A DNA stretch of 64,000 bases from Sepioteuthis lessoniana (GCA_963585895.1 OY757912.1:82291154-82355153); one strand, 5' to 3'. Shown: positions 37,431-48,930, numbered from the stretch's first letter. The notes: generated by a model not told the origin, from the letters alone. A program made the numbers and translations.

Positions 37431-38931
37431 AATACAGAAATTAAGACATAAAAATGCTGAGATATTTGTGACAGACACTTCTGTGGTGTTAGTTGAGCAA
37501 CAGTTATTGAGTCTAGTCTAAAGTGTAATGGTCATAGAAAACAAAATATTATAATAGTAATAACAATAATAATACATCATCATCATTAGTAGTAATAGTA
37601 GTAGGAGGAGGTTAATCAAGTTCAAGAGTAGAAGTTAATTAAATAATATTCTAGATGTTGGTAAAATGTTTGTAAATAACCAAAGTTCAATTTTAGAGAA
37701 AATCAAAACATTTTTTGATTCTGCTGATATTGTTTTTGTAAACAAGTACTATTGTGTTTTTTGTAAATATAATTCCTCCAAAAACAAACTAATAACAGCA
37801 CTTTTTAAGTCACAAAAGAATTTAAAGAGTTTAATAACAACAACAAAAAAAGAATGATTGAGATTAAGATTAAAAATCTTAATTTGGAGCTGTTTAGTCT
37901 ACAGGAAAAAATTCTTCTAGAAACATTTATTGTGGTAATAATCATTACTTTATGACAAACTGGATATGTTATAGTGAGTCATGAATGAATAATCAAGAAT
38001 TGACATCATCTTTGATCTTACTTTAAATCAGGTTCAGAAATAAACAAATCATATTTATACATTATTTACTCATTGAAAAGAGATTAACCTGAACAAATTT
38101 GAGAAATTCTTTTTAAGAACTCTAGATTATTAATTTTACAATATCTTAAAATAACATGGCTTTAAAGTCTGAATTGATAATCACCTGATACAAGTTAGTT
38201 TCTTTTTTTAAATTATAGCTAAATAAATTTGTTGCTTTATTTCAGAATATTAACAAATGAAAATTAAATTACAATACAAAATTTTACAATTAATAAAGTT
38301 AATTTTTTCATTAAATTTCAGAGATAAGAAATTATTATTATCGACTGATTTATTATTTATACTGTATTATATATTATTATACACTTATATATTATTGTAT
38401 AATGATTTATAAAAACTAATGTTCTCATCTTGGTGGTTAGTGTTACAAACATTTTGTCAGTTTTATTCTCTGGTTCCTTTATGTACCTGTCATCTGTCTT
38501 TAGTTGTAACTATAAGGAAACTGGGGACACCAGTTTGAATAATTTGTAAGCTGTAACAGCTGTTCATGATATTGATGCTTCTATTTAGAAAGGCGTTAAC
38601 AATTCTAATTATCATTTCATAGTAATTTCTATTATACTGAGAATTTGGATGATTAAAGAATTAAATTCAGTAGAAATACAGGCCCTAAAAAATTGCATTG
38701 GAAATTGCTTTATACTCCAAGAATATTTTAAGTGTATTGGCATAAAAATATCTTGCTGTGATGTGCTGTTTTTCCTTTGTTACATATGTACATGTACACA
38801 CAATGAGAATTTTGGTAATATACAGATATTTGAAAAGGTTATTTTAATAAGATATAAAAGGAAATGATACATTAGGTTAGTTTATAAAGTAACTAATTTT
38901 GAAGGCAAAAAAAATTTCATATCATTTATAA

Positions 38932-39175
38932 GTGAGTGGCCCATTGGTATAATGGTTAGAGTATTTGACAATGGTCCGGGAGACTGGGGTTAAATGGCAA
39001 GTTGAGTCATAGCAAAGACTAAAAAAATGGTACTTGATACCTTCTTGCTTAACACTCAGCATGGATCAAGGGTGTGGAGCAATTCAGTGAAAGGAGTTGC
39101 ACCCTCCCCTACACCTCAGTGTAGTAGCTATTGAAAAGGGTGCCTCCAGAGTTACCCTCAACTATGGCCAGCCAA
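38932..39175 (+). mobile_element. Family A SINE, copy 5
   Basis: Plus-strand copy with head GTGGCCCATTGGTATAATGG and a diverged B box near 38985. It ends in a (CA)n array that joins it to a family C SINE. Confidence 0.9.
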
Positions 39176-39198
39176 CACACACACACACACACACACAC
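39175..39198. repeat. (CA)n microsatellite joining two SINEs
   Basis: About 12 CA units between the end of a family A and the start of a family C SINE. Confidence 0.95.
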
Positions 39199-39427
39199 GT
39201 CCCAATGGCATATTGGCTAATGTGATGGACTGTAGCATTGTAGTAAGTTCAAACTCCAGTCATATTAAGTTCATTTTCAGACTAATAACTTTGGGAAAGG
39301 TATGAACTCCCTTATTCCCAACAGCAATGAGTTAAATAGTACCACTACTGTCATTTTACAAGGTTTGCTTTGGCATTGAGTAACCCACTAAGTTTGATAT
39401 ACCATTAAACAAAGAAACCAAACCTAT
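39199..39427 (+). mobile_element. Family C SINE
   Basis: Plus-strand copy directly after the family A SINE and (CA)n array. The tail ends AAAGAAACCAAACC. Confidence 0.87.
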
Positions 39428-39429
39428 AC

Positions 39430-40806
39430 ACTAATATATTTATCTTATCATAAGATTAAAGAAAGTGATATGTTAAACAATGTCTATTTGGCTATGACAT
39501 ACAGTAAACACAAAACAAAATCTATCCTTACAAACTCAGGGATAAAGCAAAAATGTGTATCCTTGGGTACATATGGATTATGATATTTAAATTAAAGAAA
39601 ATAAACTTTAGAGATTTTTTTAAAATACCAAACTGTGATATAACCATCTTATAAATTACTTTTTCACTTCTAGTTCTTATTAAGTAAAGAAATAGGAACT
39701 ACATTTAATAGCAAAATTTAGTCTAAAAATCCAGTCTTAGTGTTATAAATTGTGAATGGAATTCAAGGCAAGTTTTATAATAAGAACAAGTTTCTATAAA
39801 CAGCAACCCACTAAATCTGTACAGGATCACCTAAAAATTAACAGAATAAAAAATGAGTTTGTTTCTGATGTTGAAAAGACAAAAATAAGATAAAAATGAA
39901 AATGTATTTTTCAATTTTGGACATGGGAATTAATTAAGATATTTAGTACAGTATCAGAGGTGGGGAGAGAAAAAAATCAAGACATTTAATACAATGAAAC
40001 AATAAAGAAAAATAAAAAGAAAAGTCCTGCCAAAATATATTATACTTTATAAATAATGTTACTGTTGTTGTTGCTGCCACCTACACTTATGTGTTGTTTA
40101 AGCAGCTTAAGGAGGATTAGGGATTGATCCATGCAAGGTCAGTTTAAATTGGATACAAATATGGGGAATACCGACAGACTAATTTGTTTCATATACTTCA
40201 TTTGTTCTAATCTTATCAGTGAGATTTTGTACTGGATTTTTTCTATTGTTTTATATAAATCTGTTATGATATAGGTATGCCTAGAAAGAAAGAAAAAATA
40301 TATATACTCAGGATAATACAGATAAAAGCTTGTACAAAAATAACTTTCACTTTAGAATATTTTTTGGGGAAGGGGGAAATATGTCCATAATTTTCACTTA
40401 GGATTTATTTTAATTGGTGTAAGAGAGAGGGAGAGATAAAACATATCCATAATATCTAACCTTGTTGAAGGCATGGAGCCACAATCTTCCAACTCAATAT
40501 GTGTGTGAGTGTGTGAATTCTATAACAGCCAGCAAAAATCACAGTGCCATTCAGGTTTTGTACAGCCATAGCCTAAATATACATTTTCAACAAAGCACTA
40601 TACCCAGCCATAAGAGTAGTAATAGTACTAAGGACAATGAGGCATAGATTTTACAAGAGCAGGTTATAGTGAGTAAGACTTTGAAACATTTCCCAATGAT
40701 TTTAACACAGTAATCATTAATAAATTATTCATTAATCATCATGATCACTATTTTTTTTCATGCACATAAGTTAGTTTATACAAAAAGTGTTGTTTTTGTT
40801 TTGATT

Positions 40807-40866
<60 letters not shown>

Positions 40867-41694
40867 AAAAGGAGAGGGAGAGAGGGGGAGAGGTGAAGAG
40901 AGATAAAGAGGGAAGGGGACAGGGAAAGAAAGAGAGAAATTGTCTATATGATACACATGGTTAATGAACCAACATCTTCTCACTATGAAGCTAAAGGCCC
41001 TGCTACAAATAAAAATGATAATCACCAAGTCTTGACTGTAAAAAGAAGAATCAACAAAGAAATAATAAATTAAGTCTAGAAGTACCAAGAGCTATTGTTT
41101 AAAAAATATTTTGTACATTTTTGTCTTTCATTTTTTTCACTTGCTAATTACATGTAAAAATTGTTTTTTTAAAAATTTTTCTTTAATCACTGAAGAATTC
41201 TGCAACAAAAACAATCACAACAGACATTTTTGTTATTGTATTGTATAAGGAGTAGCCATTTAACCATTAAAAAAATAAAAAAAATTTAAAAAAAGCTAAA
41301 AGATTAACTGATAATAAAACCAGTAAAATTCAATGAAAATCAATTTTTGATTTTTAATGAAGTGTTAGTAAAATCTAAAATATTTAAGCAATTAATACAA
41401 TTTTTAAAAATGTGGAATGGAGATTTAATTCATTTGTATGGTAAACTAAATTTACAAAACTATCAAATATATAAATAATCCTAAAAAAAACCCAAAAAAC
41501 CAAAAAAACCCCCAAAAACATTAAATTACATAAAGCTTCACTTTAAAGTTGGAATTCTTGTGAATTCATACACCAGATTAATTCCTCTGATTAATAAGTT
41601 TTTAATTACTATAACTAAAAGGGTTAGTGGTGTTAATTAGCATAAAAAATCTAATACTATTATTCTCCAAATTAATGATGATTGCACAAGATGG
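39430..41694. other. No recognised gene
   Basis: AT-rich DNA, the 52-bp (TA)n with its purine-rich flank, and nothing else identifiable. Confidence 0.4.
40811..40862. repeat. (TA)n microsatellite with GA-rich flank
   Basis: 52 bp of TA, then a purine-rich GAGAGGGAGAG tract to about 40940. Confidence 0.95.
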
Positions 41695-42385
41695 TTAAGA
41701 AGGGGAAATCCTTAAAAGAGAAATGGAATCTCTTTTAATAACATCACAAATTGATGCCATAAGAACCAGTCATGTCAAAGCAAAAATTGATAATATGCAC
41801 AAGTGTAGGCTATGTGGAAACAGAGATGAAATGGTTAATCACATAATAAGCAAGTGCTGCAAACTAGCATAAAAAAAGCACATCTAGGTGGGAAAGATGA
41901 TCCCCTGGGAATTGTGCAAGAGATTAAACTTTGACATTGATGACAAATGGTATATGCCCAAATCCGAACTTGTCCAAGAAAAGACCCATAAAATTCTCTG
42001 GAATTTTGAAATAAAATCAGATCAATCAGTTCTGGCCAGGAGGCCAGTGATAGTATCAATTACCAAGCTGAAAGAACTTGTCATCTTGTGGATTTTGCTG
42101 TTCCAGTAAACCAGAGTGAAAATAAAAAAGAAAAAAAAGATAAACAAATACTTGGATCTTGCCAAAGAGCTGAAAAAGTGGTGGAATGTGAAGGTGATTG
42201 TGATATCAGTTATAGCAGCTGTCCTTTGGAAGTCTCTAAAAGACCTGGATAAACTGGAGATCAGAGGAAGGATTAAGATCATCCAGACCACAGCACTGAT
42301 AAGATCAAATAGGATACTTGAAACCTGAATAGGCTTGCTGTCACTCAGACTTCAGTGAGAAACTTAAAGAGTAAAAATAACAATA
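41695..42385 (+). mobile_element. 5'-truncated LINE, 3' end of the reverse-transcriptase ORF
   Basis: The translated plus strand shows DAIRTSHVKAKI, then a zinc-knuckle-like segment CRLCGNRDEMVNHIISKC (41802-41856), then WELCKRLNFDIDDKWYMPKS, THKILWNFEI and YLDLAKELKKWWNVKVIVI, ending IQTTALIRSNRIL. This is the distinctive C-terminus of a non-LTR retrotransposon ORF2 common in invertebrates ('CRLCG.RDETVNHIISEC...KYLDLARELKKLWNMKVTVIPI'). At least two in-frame stops separate the parts, and a deletion follows the CKLA stretch. The 3' end is an AAAATAACAATAAT-type tail. The 5' end is truncated, as is typical for LINEs. The exact clade is not assigned. Confidence 0.82.
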
Positions 42386-42400
42386 ATTTATATAAATATA

Positions 42401-42678
42401 TAGGTGCTCGTGGTGTGATGGTTATCATTGTAGGAAAGAGACACAATGAACCAAGTTCAAATCCTGGACAAAGCTGTCTGCATTACACATAACACTAATA
42501 CCCTTGAAAAAGGTATGAATCCAATTATTCTTCTTCCAGTTATAGGTAAATAGTAGGGCAGACTTGGCTCTTTAACCTTGCTCTGGTAACTAGTCTAGAA
42601 AAAGAACTGAATTCAAACCTGTTAAACTACACTTGAAAATTGATATTTGGTTACATCTTGCTCATGTAGGGGGGTTTG

Positions 42679-42680
<2 letters not shown>
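42401..42680 (+). mobile_element. Family B tRNA-derived SINE
   Basis: Head GGTGCTCGTGGTGTGATGG resembles the A box, followed by B box AGTTCAAATCCTG and the family body. It follows the LINE 3' end within 20 bp and ends in a (TA)n array. Confidence 0.85.

Positions 42681-42716
<36 letters not shown>
42681..42716. repeat. (TA)n microsatellite
   Basis: About 36 bp at the 3' end of the family B SINE. Confidence 0.95.
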
Positions 42717-42718
<2 letters not shown>

Positions 42719-43018
42719 TTAATATCAAGTAAAACTCAACCAATATCAAGCTATTATAGATTTTTATTTAAAAAATTTGTTAGTATGAATTGTTCACTAT
42801 CTGATGAAACGATTTGTACTAACAAATTGTTGAAATAAATTTATATAGACTTAATATTATTAATGACATATTTGCTATGTGAGTTTTTTAAATATATTTT
42901 TTATATATTAATGGCTATGCATTGAGCACTCTGTTGGAATATATTGAAAATTATCATATATTCTGAATATGAATTATTCCATATAAGTCTAATTATATAT
43001 AATTATTCCATATAAGTA

Positions 43019-43043
43019 GTGTGTGTGTGTGTGTGTGTGTGTG
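43019..43043. repeat. (GT)n microsatellite
   Basis: About 25 bp. Confidence 0.95.
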
Positions 43044-43204
43044 ATTCCAGGACATAACTATTCAATTGATTACAAAACAAATACATTTTAAGATTTATGC
43101 AGATATTATCTTATATAAATGTCCATATAATTTTAGGTCTCTTATGGAGCATATTGGGCTCTTTAGCCTTGGTTGACAACTAATCTTTTAGAAGGACAAT
43201 TTAG

Positions 43205-43490
43205 AATTTAAACTGTCACGACCTTGCAGTCATACTCATGTGAAAGATTTTGAGAGTAAACCCTGGGGACAAATCTGGTGCAGGAGTCTTTAATGCTGTC
43301 TTCAACCCAGTTCTAGCAACTCCTGTGATGCTGCTGGTGCCAAACTGTATTTTCTCTTGGAGAGAAGAGATTGGCTGCATGGGCAACTGCTTGTGTCTTG
43401 ATACAACTTTGACCATAGAGAAGAAGCAAGACTTTCTAGGTGTTGATCCATAGTCTCCCGAGACTAAAGGATGCTACAGATTGTATGTTT
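43205..43490. repeat. GC-richer unclassified segment, probably repeat-derived
   Basis: Base composition is near 47 percent GC in a window near 28 percent. It has an open plus frame 43250-43453 (NPGDKSGAGVFNAVFNPVL) and ends with TCCCGAGACTAAAGGATGCT. I have a weak memory of this end as a dispersed invertebrate repeat. Not recognised as a host exon, and no splice-site pair was found. Confidence 0.4.
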
Positions 43491-44160
43491 AATTCTAACA
43501 CTGAAAATTAATACCACTAAACTAAGTAAATGGTATATTGTTAATTTTATTTCAGTCTTTTATCCAAATATATAATTTTGAATACATAGATAATTTGTAA
43601 AATAATCAGAAATATCGAAAAAAAAAATACTGGTTTACCTGAAGGTTGGCAAAGTGAAACTTTGAGTTGTGAGTTTTTATCTTGTTTTTTTCTTTATCAT
43701 TATTCTATTCTATGGTTGAAACTATTGTGATAATGCTTTGCATTGTTTTGCACAGAGCACTCTAAATAGTTCACAGATTAAAAAGTTTTAGCATTAAATT
43801 CAATTGTAAAAAAGAATATATGTATGTATAAACTTGCTGATCATACACTTCTGAGGTTTCAAAGGAAAAAATCAGTAAAATTGATCACTGAACCACACAT
43901 ATAGCATCTAAAACAAAATCATTTCAAAGTTCAATTTTGAAAAAAAGATTTATAAACAAGTCTGAGATTTTAGATTTCCTCTAAAATTGAACTTTGGTTA
44001 TTTACAAATATTTTACAATCTAACAACTTAATATGTCTATGTTAAAATCAAGATTAAACAAGCTTTGGTTTTGTTATAAAACATTAATCAATAAAACATT
44101 CATATATTGTGTCTATTAATGAAATTGTTAGGATTCCTAAATATTTGAACAATTGGTAGT

Positions 44161-44374
44161 AATCTGAGAACTAATTTTTTTATTTATTGCGGACTTTTTG
44201 TCCTCATCTTGGTTGTTTTTGTGTTTTTTTTTCTTTCACTACGTTTTGGCCAAATTTCACCTCTGGCCTTCTTCAGGTGATTTGGCTGAAACGTAGTGAA
44301 AGAAGAAACAACACAAAAACAACCAAGATGAGGACAAAAAGTCAGCAATAAATAAAAAAATTAATTCTCAGATT
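44161..44374. repeat. 214-bp near-perfect inverted repeat (hairpin)
   Basis: Arms of about 95-100 bp, from AATCTGAGAACTAATTTTTT at the left to its inverted partner ending TTAATTCTCAGATT at the right, with a loop of about 12 nt around 44254-44268. Only a handful of mismatches and an indel are visible. Both arms contain GAAACGTAGTG (left arm with one change) and AACAACCAAGATGAGGAC-type sequence. Confidence 0.9.
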
Positions 44375-44669
44375 AAGAAGCCTCATCTCAAAATGATTCC
44401 AATTAAAGACTACATTTGATCTCAACGAACTGTTGTACGTAGTCTGTCTTCAGTCAAGGGGTCTAGAACAGAACTATTTCAAAAACTGACTGCTCTATCT
44501 TAAACTGATGATAGATTATAGCTACATAAATAAATTACTTTATTAAAATAATTATTTTATCTTTTTTAAAGAATTCTTGATTGGTGCTGTAGTGTGGTAA
44601 CTTTTGATCATTCAGGACTTTATAATATAACTGAATATATATTACTGAAATTCTCACTATGTTTATATA

Positions 44670-45247
44670 TGAGGATCATTCAGTAACAAAGAGGATTTTT
44701 TTTAAAAAAACCAAAATAAATTTTTTTTAGAAGGTTTTTTTTCATAAATGGAAACTTTTGTTTGTAATTGGTTTATAGGAAAAATCATTTTAATCTTTCA
44801 AAAAATAATTGTTTTGTGGCTATTCAAAAATGGTGGAAAATCAAACAGAATGGTCCAAACATGAACAGAGGTCTGTCATCAAATTTTTTGGTAGCTGAGA
44901 AGAGCAAACCATGTGAAAATTACAGAAAAATGTGTGATGCATATAAAGAAGCATATTTTAGTACAAAAAAACAAAACAAAAAAAAAATTGTTTACAAATG
45001 GGCTAAACATATACTTGCCACTATGAGCCAGAGTCAAAAAGACAATCCATGGAATGAAAACATTAACTTTCTGGTAAAAAAAGAGTTCCAAGCACAGCTG
45101 TCAGTAAAGAATGTCATGCTGATAGTCTTCTGGGACATGAAAAGACCTATCACTATTAGTTTCTTTGAGACAGGTGCAACTGTAAACAGTGCTTCCTTTG
45201 CTAACTTGGGCAATATTCACTTCATTTCATTTATTGAATGACCCTCA
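44670..45247 (+). mobile_element. Short internally deleted mariner with an open frame
   Basis: The ends TGAGGATCATTCAGTAAC (44670) and its inverted partner GAATGACCCTCA (ending 45247) sit between TA-rich flanks. At 578 bp it is less than half a complete mariner. Confidence 0.8.
44768..45241 (+). pseudogene. Truncated mariner transposase, 157-codon open frame
   Basis: The frame carries an HTH-type region (KPCENYRKMCDAYKEAYFS, KKIVYKWAKH) and the mid-domain phrase VMLIVFWDMKRPITISFF followed by GATVNSASFANL. I recognise these from mariner proteins ('KVMLTVFWD...GATVNSAS'). It then runs directly into the right inverted repeat, so the part holding the second and third catalytic Asp is deleted. 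The frame between the two parts is open, yet several residues look shifted, so it is a relic, not a working gene. No start codon in mariner context was identified; the first ATG is at 44768. Confidence 0.75.
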
Positions 45248-45253
45248 TATATA

Positions 45254-45339
45254 TAAGTTGGACAGCATAGATACAGAGTCAACAGAATTTGGTGACTGTC
45301 ACCAAGCACTGCTGACTGTGTCTATACTGTCCTAACTTA
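45254..45339. repeat. 86-bp imperfect palindrome
   Basis: Arms of about 31 bp (TAAGTTGGACAGCATAGA and partner TCTATACTGTCCTAACTTA) surround an inner TTGGTGAC/GTCACCAA hairpin. It lies 6 bp right of the mariner end at 45247. Confidence 0.85.
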
Positions 45340-45424
45340 TTTGTGCATGTGTTTATATATATATATATATACACACACACACTGAGTACCCTATATTTAT
45401 AAATATAATAAACTATAGAAAAAC

Positions 45425-45680
45425 CATAATTTTTTTTAGAGAAATGCACTTAAAATGCTCATAGAGAATAAAGCAATTTCCAGTTCATTTTGCAAAAGAA
45501 TGATAATTTTGTGAGGTCTGCATTTATGCTGGATGTCATTTTTTTATTATCCAAATTTTGAATATAATGGAGATAACTATAGAAAGCTAATTAGAATGCT
45601 TCACTCTTTCCTAAATAGAAGCATCAATATCATCAAGGACAACAACCTGATGGGTTCACAAGTCATCCTTTACAATTATG
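45425..45680 (+). repeat. Family G repeat
   Basis: Shares AAGCAATTTCCAGTTCATTT, GATAATTTTGTGAGGTC, GGAGATAACTATAGAAAGC and AGAAGCATCAATATCATCA with the other copies. Confidence 0.7.
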
Positions 45681-45689
45681 CTGAATCTA

Positions 45690-47200
45690 TTTTTTCAGAT
45701 GTTATAATGGTGGGTTATAAGTATTGAGATTCTGACAATTTTAAGGCATTACTTTAAACTGTGATCATAGCATTAAGGAAATGAAACAATATCTAACTAT
45801 ACAGTCAAAATTCGATTTAAGCATTTTAAGGGAGGTGATTTGTTTCTTGAAATAAAAACCTAAATTAGTAAATAATCATCAATAATGATGCTTTAAAATA
45901 CAAGAAAAAGGAGAATCTGACCATCAGAAAATGAAAATTTTTAGAAGAGCTAAGATCATCAAAAGAAACATACAGGAATACTGAAGATATTCCTCACAAA
46001 CTTGATTCAAAAATAAAAATCTGCTTCCAACACCCTAAGATTTCAATTGCATTTTAAAGTAATTATAATATTGAACTGTATATCAAAGTTTACAAAAGCT
46101 GCTTTTGTTGAAAAAAAAACAAACAAAAAAACATCACTTTTCCAAGATAAAATGAGGTGTGCTTTTCAACATTTCTTTTTGTAAAAAATATATATTAATT
46201 AAAAAGGTAATCATAATACCATTATTAACTAAGGAAGTAAAAGATTTAAATATGTTTTATGAAGATAAATTATCAACAGCTAATACAGGTTCCATAAAAA
46301 AAATGACAGAATTATTTATACATGGATTGGTCCTTATATCTAGGATCAAAGTGTAGTATCTGATGGAATTCTTTGATTAAAAACTATGATATAAAATATG
46401 CAGATGAAAACCATTATTTCAAAGAGTATAATTTAATACTTAAAAAAAAAAATAAATAAATAAAATACAAAAATGATAGTTTATTTAATTTTTCCTTTTT
46501 GTAATATATTTTGATAAGATTTGATAAGATAAGTAAAAATACTACACTGTTTCTAGGCAAGTGTTATGGATGAGAAGAAAAAACATGTATAAATAGATAA
46601 TTATCTTAATTTTTTTGTAGTACATTTACATCCCCAAGCATGCAGATACTACCCTGTGATTTAAGCAAAAGTTATGGACCAATAAACAAAGAAACAAGCA
46701 AACAGAAAAATTCAATGATTGTTTGAACAAAAAGACAGATACAAGGTTGTTATACATGCCTCAATTAAAAAAGAAAACATTACTTATTTTTAAAGAGTTA
46801 ACTCTTTCTTTTTTTATAGAAATATTTTTTTGAATTTATCTAGAAACCAATGTACATAAAATCTACAAATGATATAATAAAGAAGCCTTAAACTTACAGT
46901 ATAAGCAGCTCAATGTCATCCTTTTCAAAATGAATCATTTCTAAGGCTTTCCTTGTATATATATATATATTGAATACCTTGCAAGTGACACTATCAAAAG
47001 TTCTCATTCAAAGTCCAGAGTTCATTTTAGTGAGTAAATAAAGGGATAAATAAAAAATAAACATCAACAGAGATGGTATTTATGAGAATCACAATAAATG
47101 TATTCCTTCTAATCAAAATTAGAAAATAATATATATACTGATAAACATATAAACAACTAGTCTAAGCCTAAATAAACAAAGAAAACTAATATCATTTGGC
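45690..47200. other. No recognised gene
   Basis: Very AT-rich, with A runs and a short (TA)n at about 46951-46970. Confidence 0.4.
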
Positions 47201-47204
47201 TAGA

Positions 47205-47360
47205 TAGGTGGCCAGAGTGGCTTGATACAATCATTTGGCTGTTCATGTCAAGCTCTAGCACCTATATGATTGACTCAACCATATTCTAATACCTCATGAC
47301 AAATAAACACCCAGCCCCTTTTATCTTAAATGTGCAAAAAGGTGGTGGCCGAGAGTCAAT
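47205..47360 (+). mobile_element. Possible tRNA-derived SINE fragment
   Basis: AGGTGGCCAGAGTGGCTTGA resembles the start of a class II (Ser/Leu-type) tRNA A box. No clear B box was found, so this is tentative. Confidence 0.3.
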
Positions 47361-47374
47361 TGTGCTGAGATAGC

Positions 47375-47816
47375 AATACTTGAAACCATTTAAACCATGT
47401 GCAAACAAATAATTAATATTAAATAGAATTAATAGTGTTGAAACAATTTCCTGGGTACGACACTAAACAGCATCTGATAGTGAGACTTCAGACCTGGAGT
47501 TTGGGGAATGTAGAGTACTCATTCATTGCTATTACTCTCAGATCCACCAACCTGGAGTGGTAGTATTTATTAGGGTACTATCTATGGGTCAAATAGAACT
47601 GTTCAATCATTTACTAAGGATTATTATTATTAGTTATTTGAAACTAAAGAGCTGTGTGATAATTGTTTGTATTAGATAAGTAATAATAATAATAATGATA
47701 ATTGATTAATAGAATTACTGATATTAAATGGCAATATTGAAACCATTTAACTGTGTGTAAAGAAATGAGCTCAAATTCGTTTAAAAATAAAGTTGCCTAC
47801 AAACTATTCACTTAAA

Positions 47817-47883
<67 letters not shown>

Positions 47884-47935
47884 GAGGATTTATCATCATG
47901 ATTGACATGCCATTAAACTAAACCAAACCAAACCT
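47375..47935 (+). repeat. Family D repeat, ~47-bp units, plus strand
   Basis: Head 47440-47605 (GACACTAAACAGCATCTGAT to ATCTATGGGTCAAATAGAAC), units with TTGAAACCATTTAACTGTGT, an intruding (TA)n(CA)n array, and a tail ending ATGCCATTAAACTAAACC. Confidence 0.83.
47820..47883. repeat. (TA)n(CA)n compound array
   Basis: About 50 bp TA then 13 bp CA, inside a family D repeat. Confidence 0.95.
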
Positions 47936-48024
47936 AAAATCACTTAAATTAATAAAATTAGCAAAAAAGACTTACAGATAAAAATGTGAAAAATGATACA
48001 TATATAACTAATCAACCATTTTTT

Positions 48025-48135
48025 TAAAGTCTAAGTCTTTTCTCAAGGTCTGTAAGAAATGAGTAGAATGGGCTTTACCTTGATATGTTGACAGAGTTTG
48101 AATTCATAATTGTCCTTTTCCTAGATTAGTTGTAT
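48025..48135. repeat. Dispersed repeat fragment (family H)
   Basis: TTTTCTCAAGGTCTGTAAG, GAATGGGCTTTACCTTG and CCTAGATTAGTTGTATTATAG match 34620-34745. Confidence 0.4.
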
Positions 48136-48234
48136 TATAGGTTAGAGACAGAAGCATCTAAGCTAGAAAGTCATATCTGCCCTACTATTTTCTATGTTTT
48201 AATTTTTTGTAGTCACGATGGTTATGCTACACAA

Positions 48235-48258
48235 TGTGTGTGTGTGTGTGTGTGTGTC

Positions 48259-48304
<46 letters not shown>

Positions 48305-48310
48305 CACACA
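48235..48310. repeat. (TG)n(TA)n(CA)n palindromic compound array
   Basis: TG units, then TA units, then ACACATACACAC; the outer parts are complementary, so the whole array can fold on itself. Confidence 0.93.
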
Positions 48311-48529
48311 GTAACTCATTTTTAACTAGTAAAAAGAAAAACAGCTTAGCTAGAACAATGGTATCATAGAAAAATTAGTTATTTTGGAATATATTCAAAA
48401 TATATGTATATTTTGGACTAGCCAAACTAGCTATATATATATATATATATGAATTGAGGTCTCGGTAGCCGTTGAACCATTGTATGTAAACAATAATAAT
48501 TGTGATTCATAACCGTTTAAAATTTACTT

Positions 48530-48670
48530 CGTAGCTAATGGCTCCTCGTGGCTGAAGGGTTAGAAGCTTGGCTTGGTGTTTGAATCAACTGGGTTTTGAT
48601 CCCAGCTACAGGAAGCTAATGTCTAGCCACACTGATGAGTTCTGATAGAATGAAACAGATCTGTCTGTGG
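48530..48670 (+). mobile_element. Another tRNA-derived SINE-like sequence
   Basis: CTCGTGGCTGAAGGGTTAG (A-box-like) is followed about 45 bp later by GGGTTTTGATCCCAG (B-box-like), then a body unlike families A-C. Single copy in this window. Confidence 0.6.
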
Positions 48671-48789
48671 ATGACTATATATATATATCTCAAAGTGAAC
48701 CTGTTAATCAATAGGAAAATATGTAAATTTATTTGTAAGGAAATTGAACTATATGACCTATATTAAATGTACAGGTATTAGTTTTATAG

Positions 48790-48930
48790 GTGTTTTACTT
48801 GGTATAATGGTTAGCTAAATTGCCTCAGTCTATTGTTAGTGAGTTCAATTCTCATTGGGTTTCATACTTTTAGCCTTGTGTCAAATTAAGTAAAGCTTAG
48901 TAAATAACCTCAGGTATTACTTTATGGAAA
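48790..48930 (+). mobile_element. Dispersed tRNA-like repeat
   Basis: TTGGTATAATGGTTAGC followed by GTGAGTTCAATTCTCA gives weak A and B boxes. A second copy at about 29130-29260 shares CATTGTTAGTGAATTCAATTG and the AAGTTAAGCTT segment. Confidence 0.5.

Larger units (their letters stand above)
36411..38931. other. No recognised gene
   Basis: AT-rich DNA with a (CA)n, a 23-bp duplication, and a run of AAT/ATC/AGT trinucleotides near 37550-37610. Confidence 0.4.

Noticed and set aside
40771-41088. 105-codon minus frame
   Set aside because: Its C-terminal half is the (TA)n array and its middle the purine-rich tract; no gene-like feature.
43250-43453. Host exon candidate
   Set aside because: No acceptor/donor pair fits the open frame, and the segment looks like a dispersed repeat.
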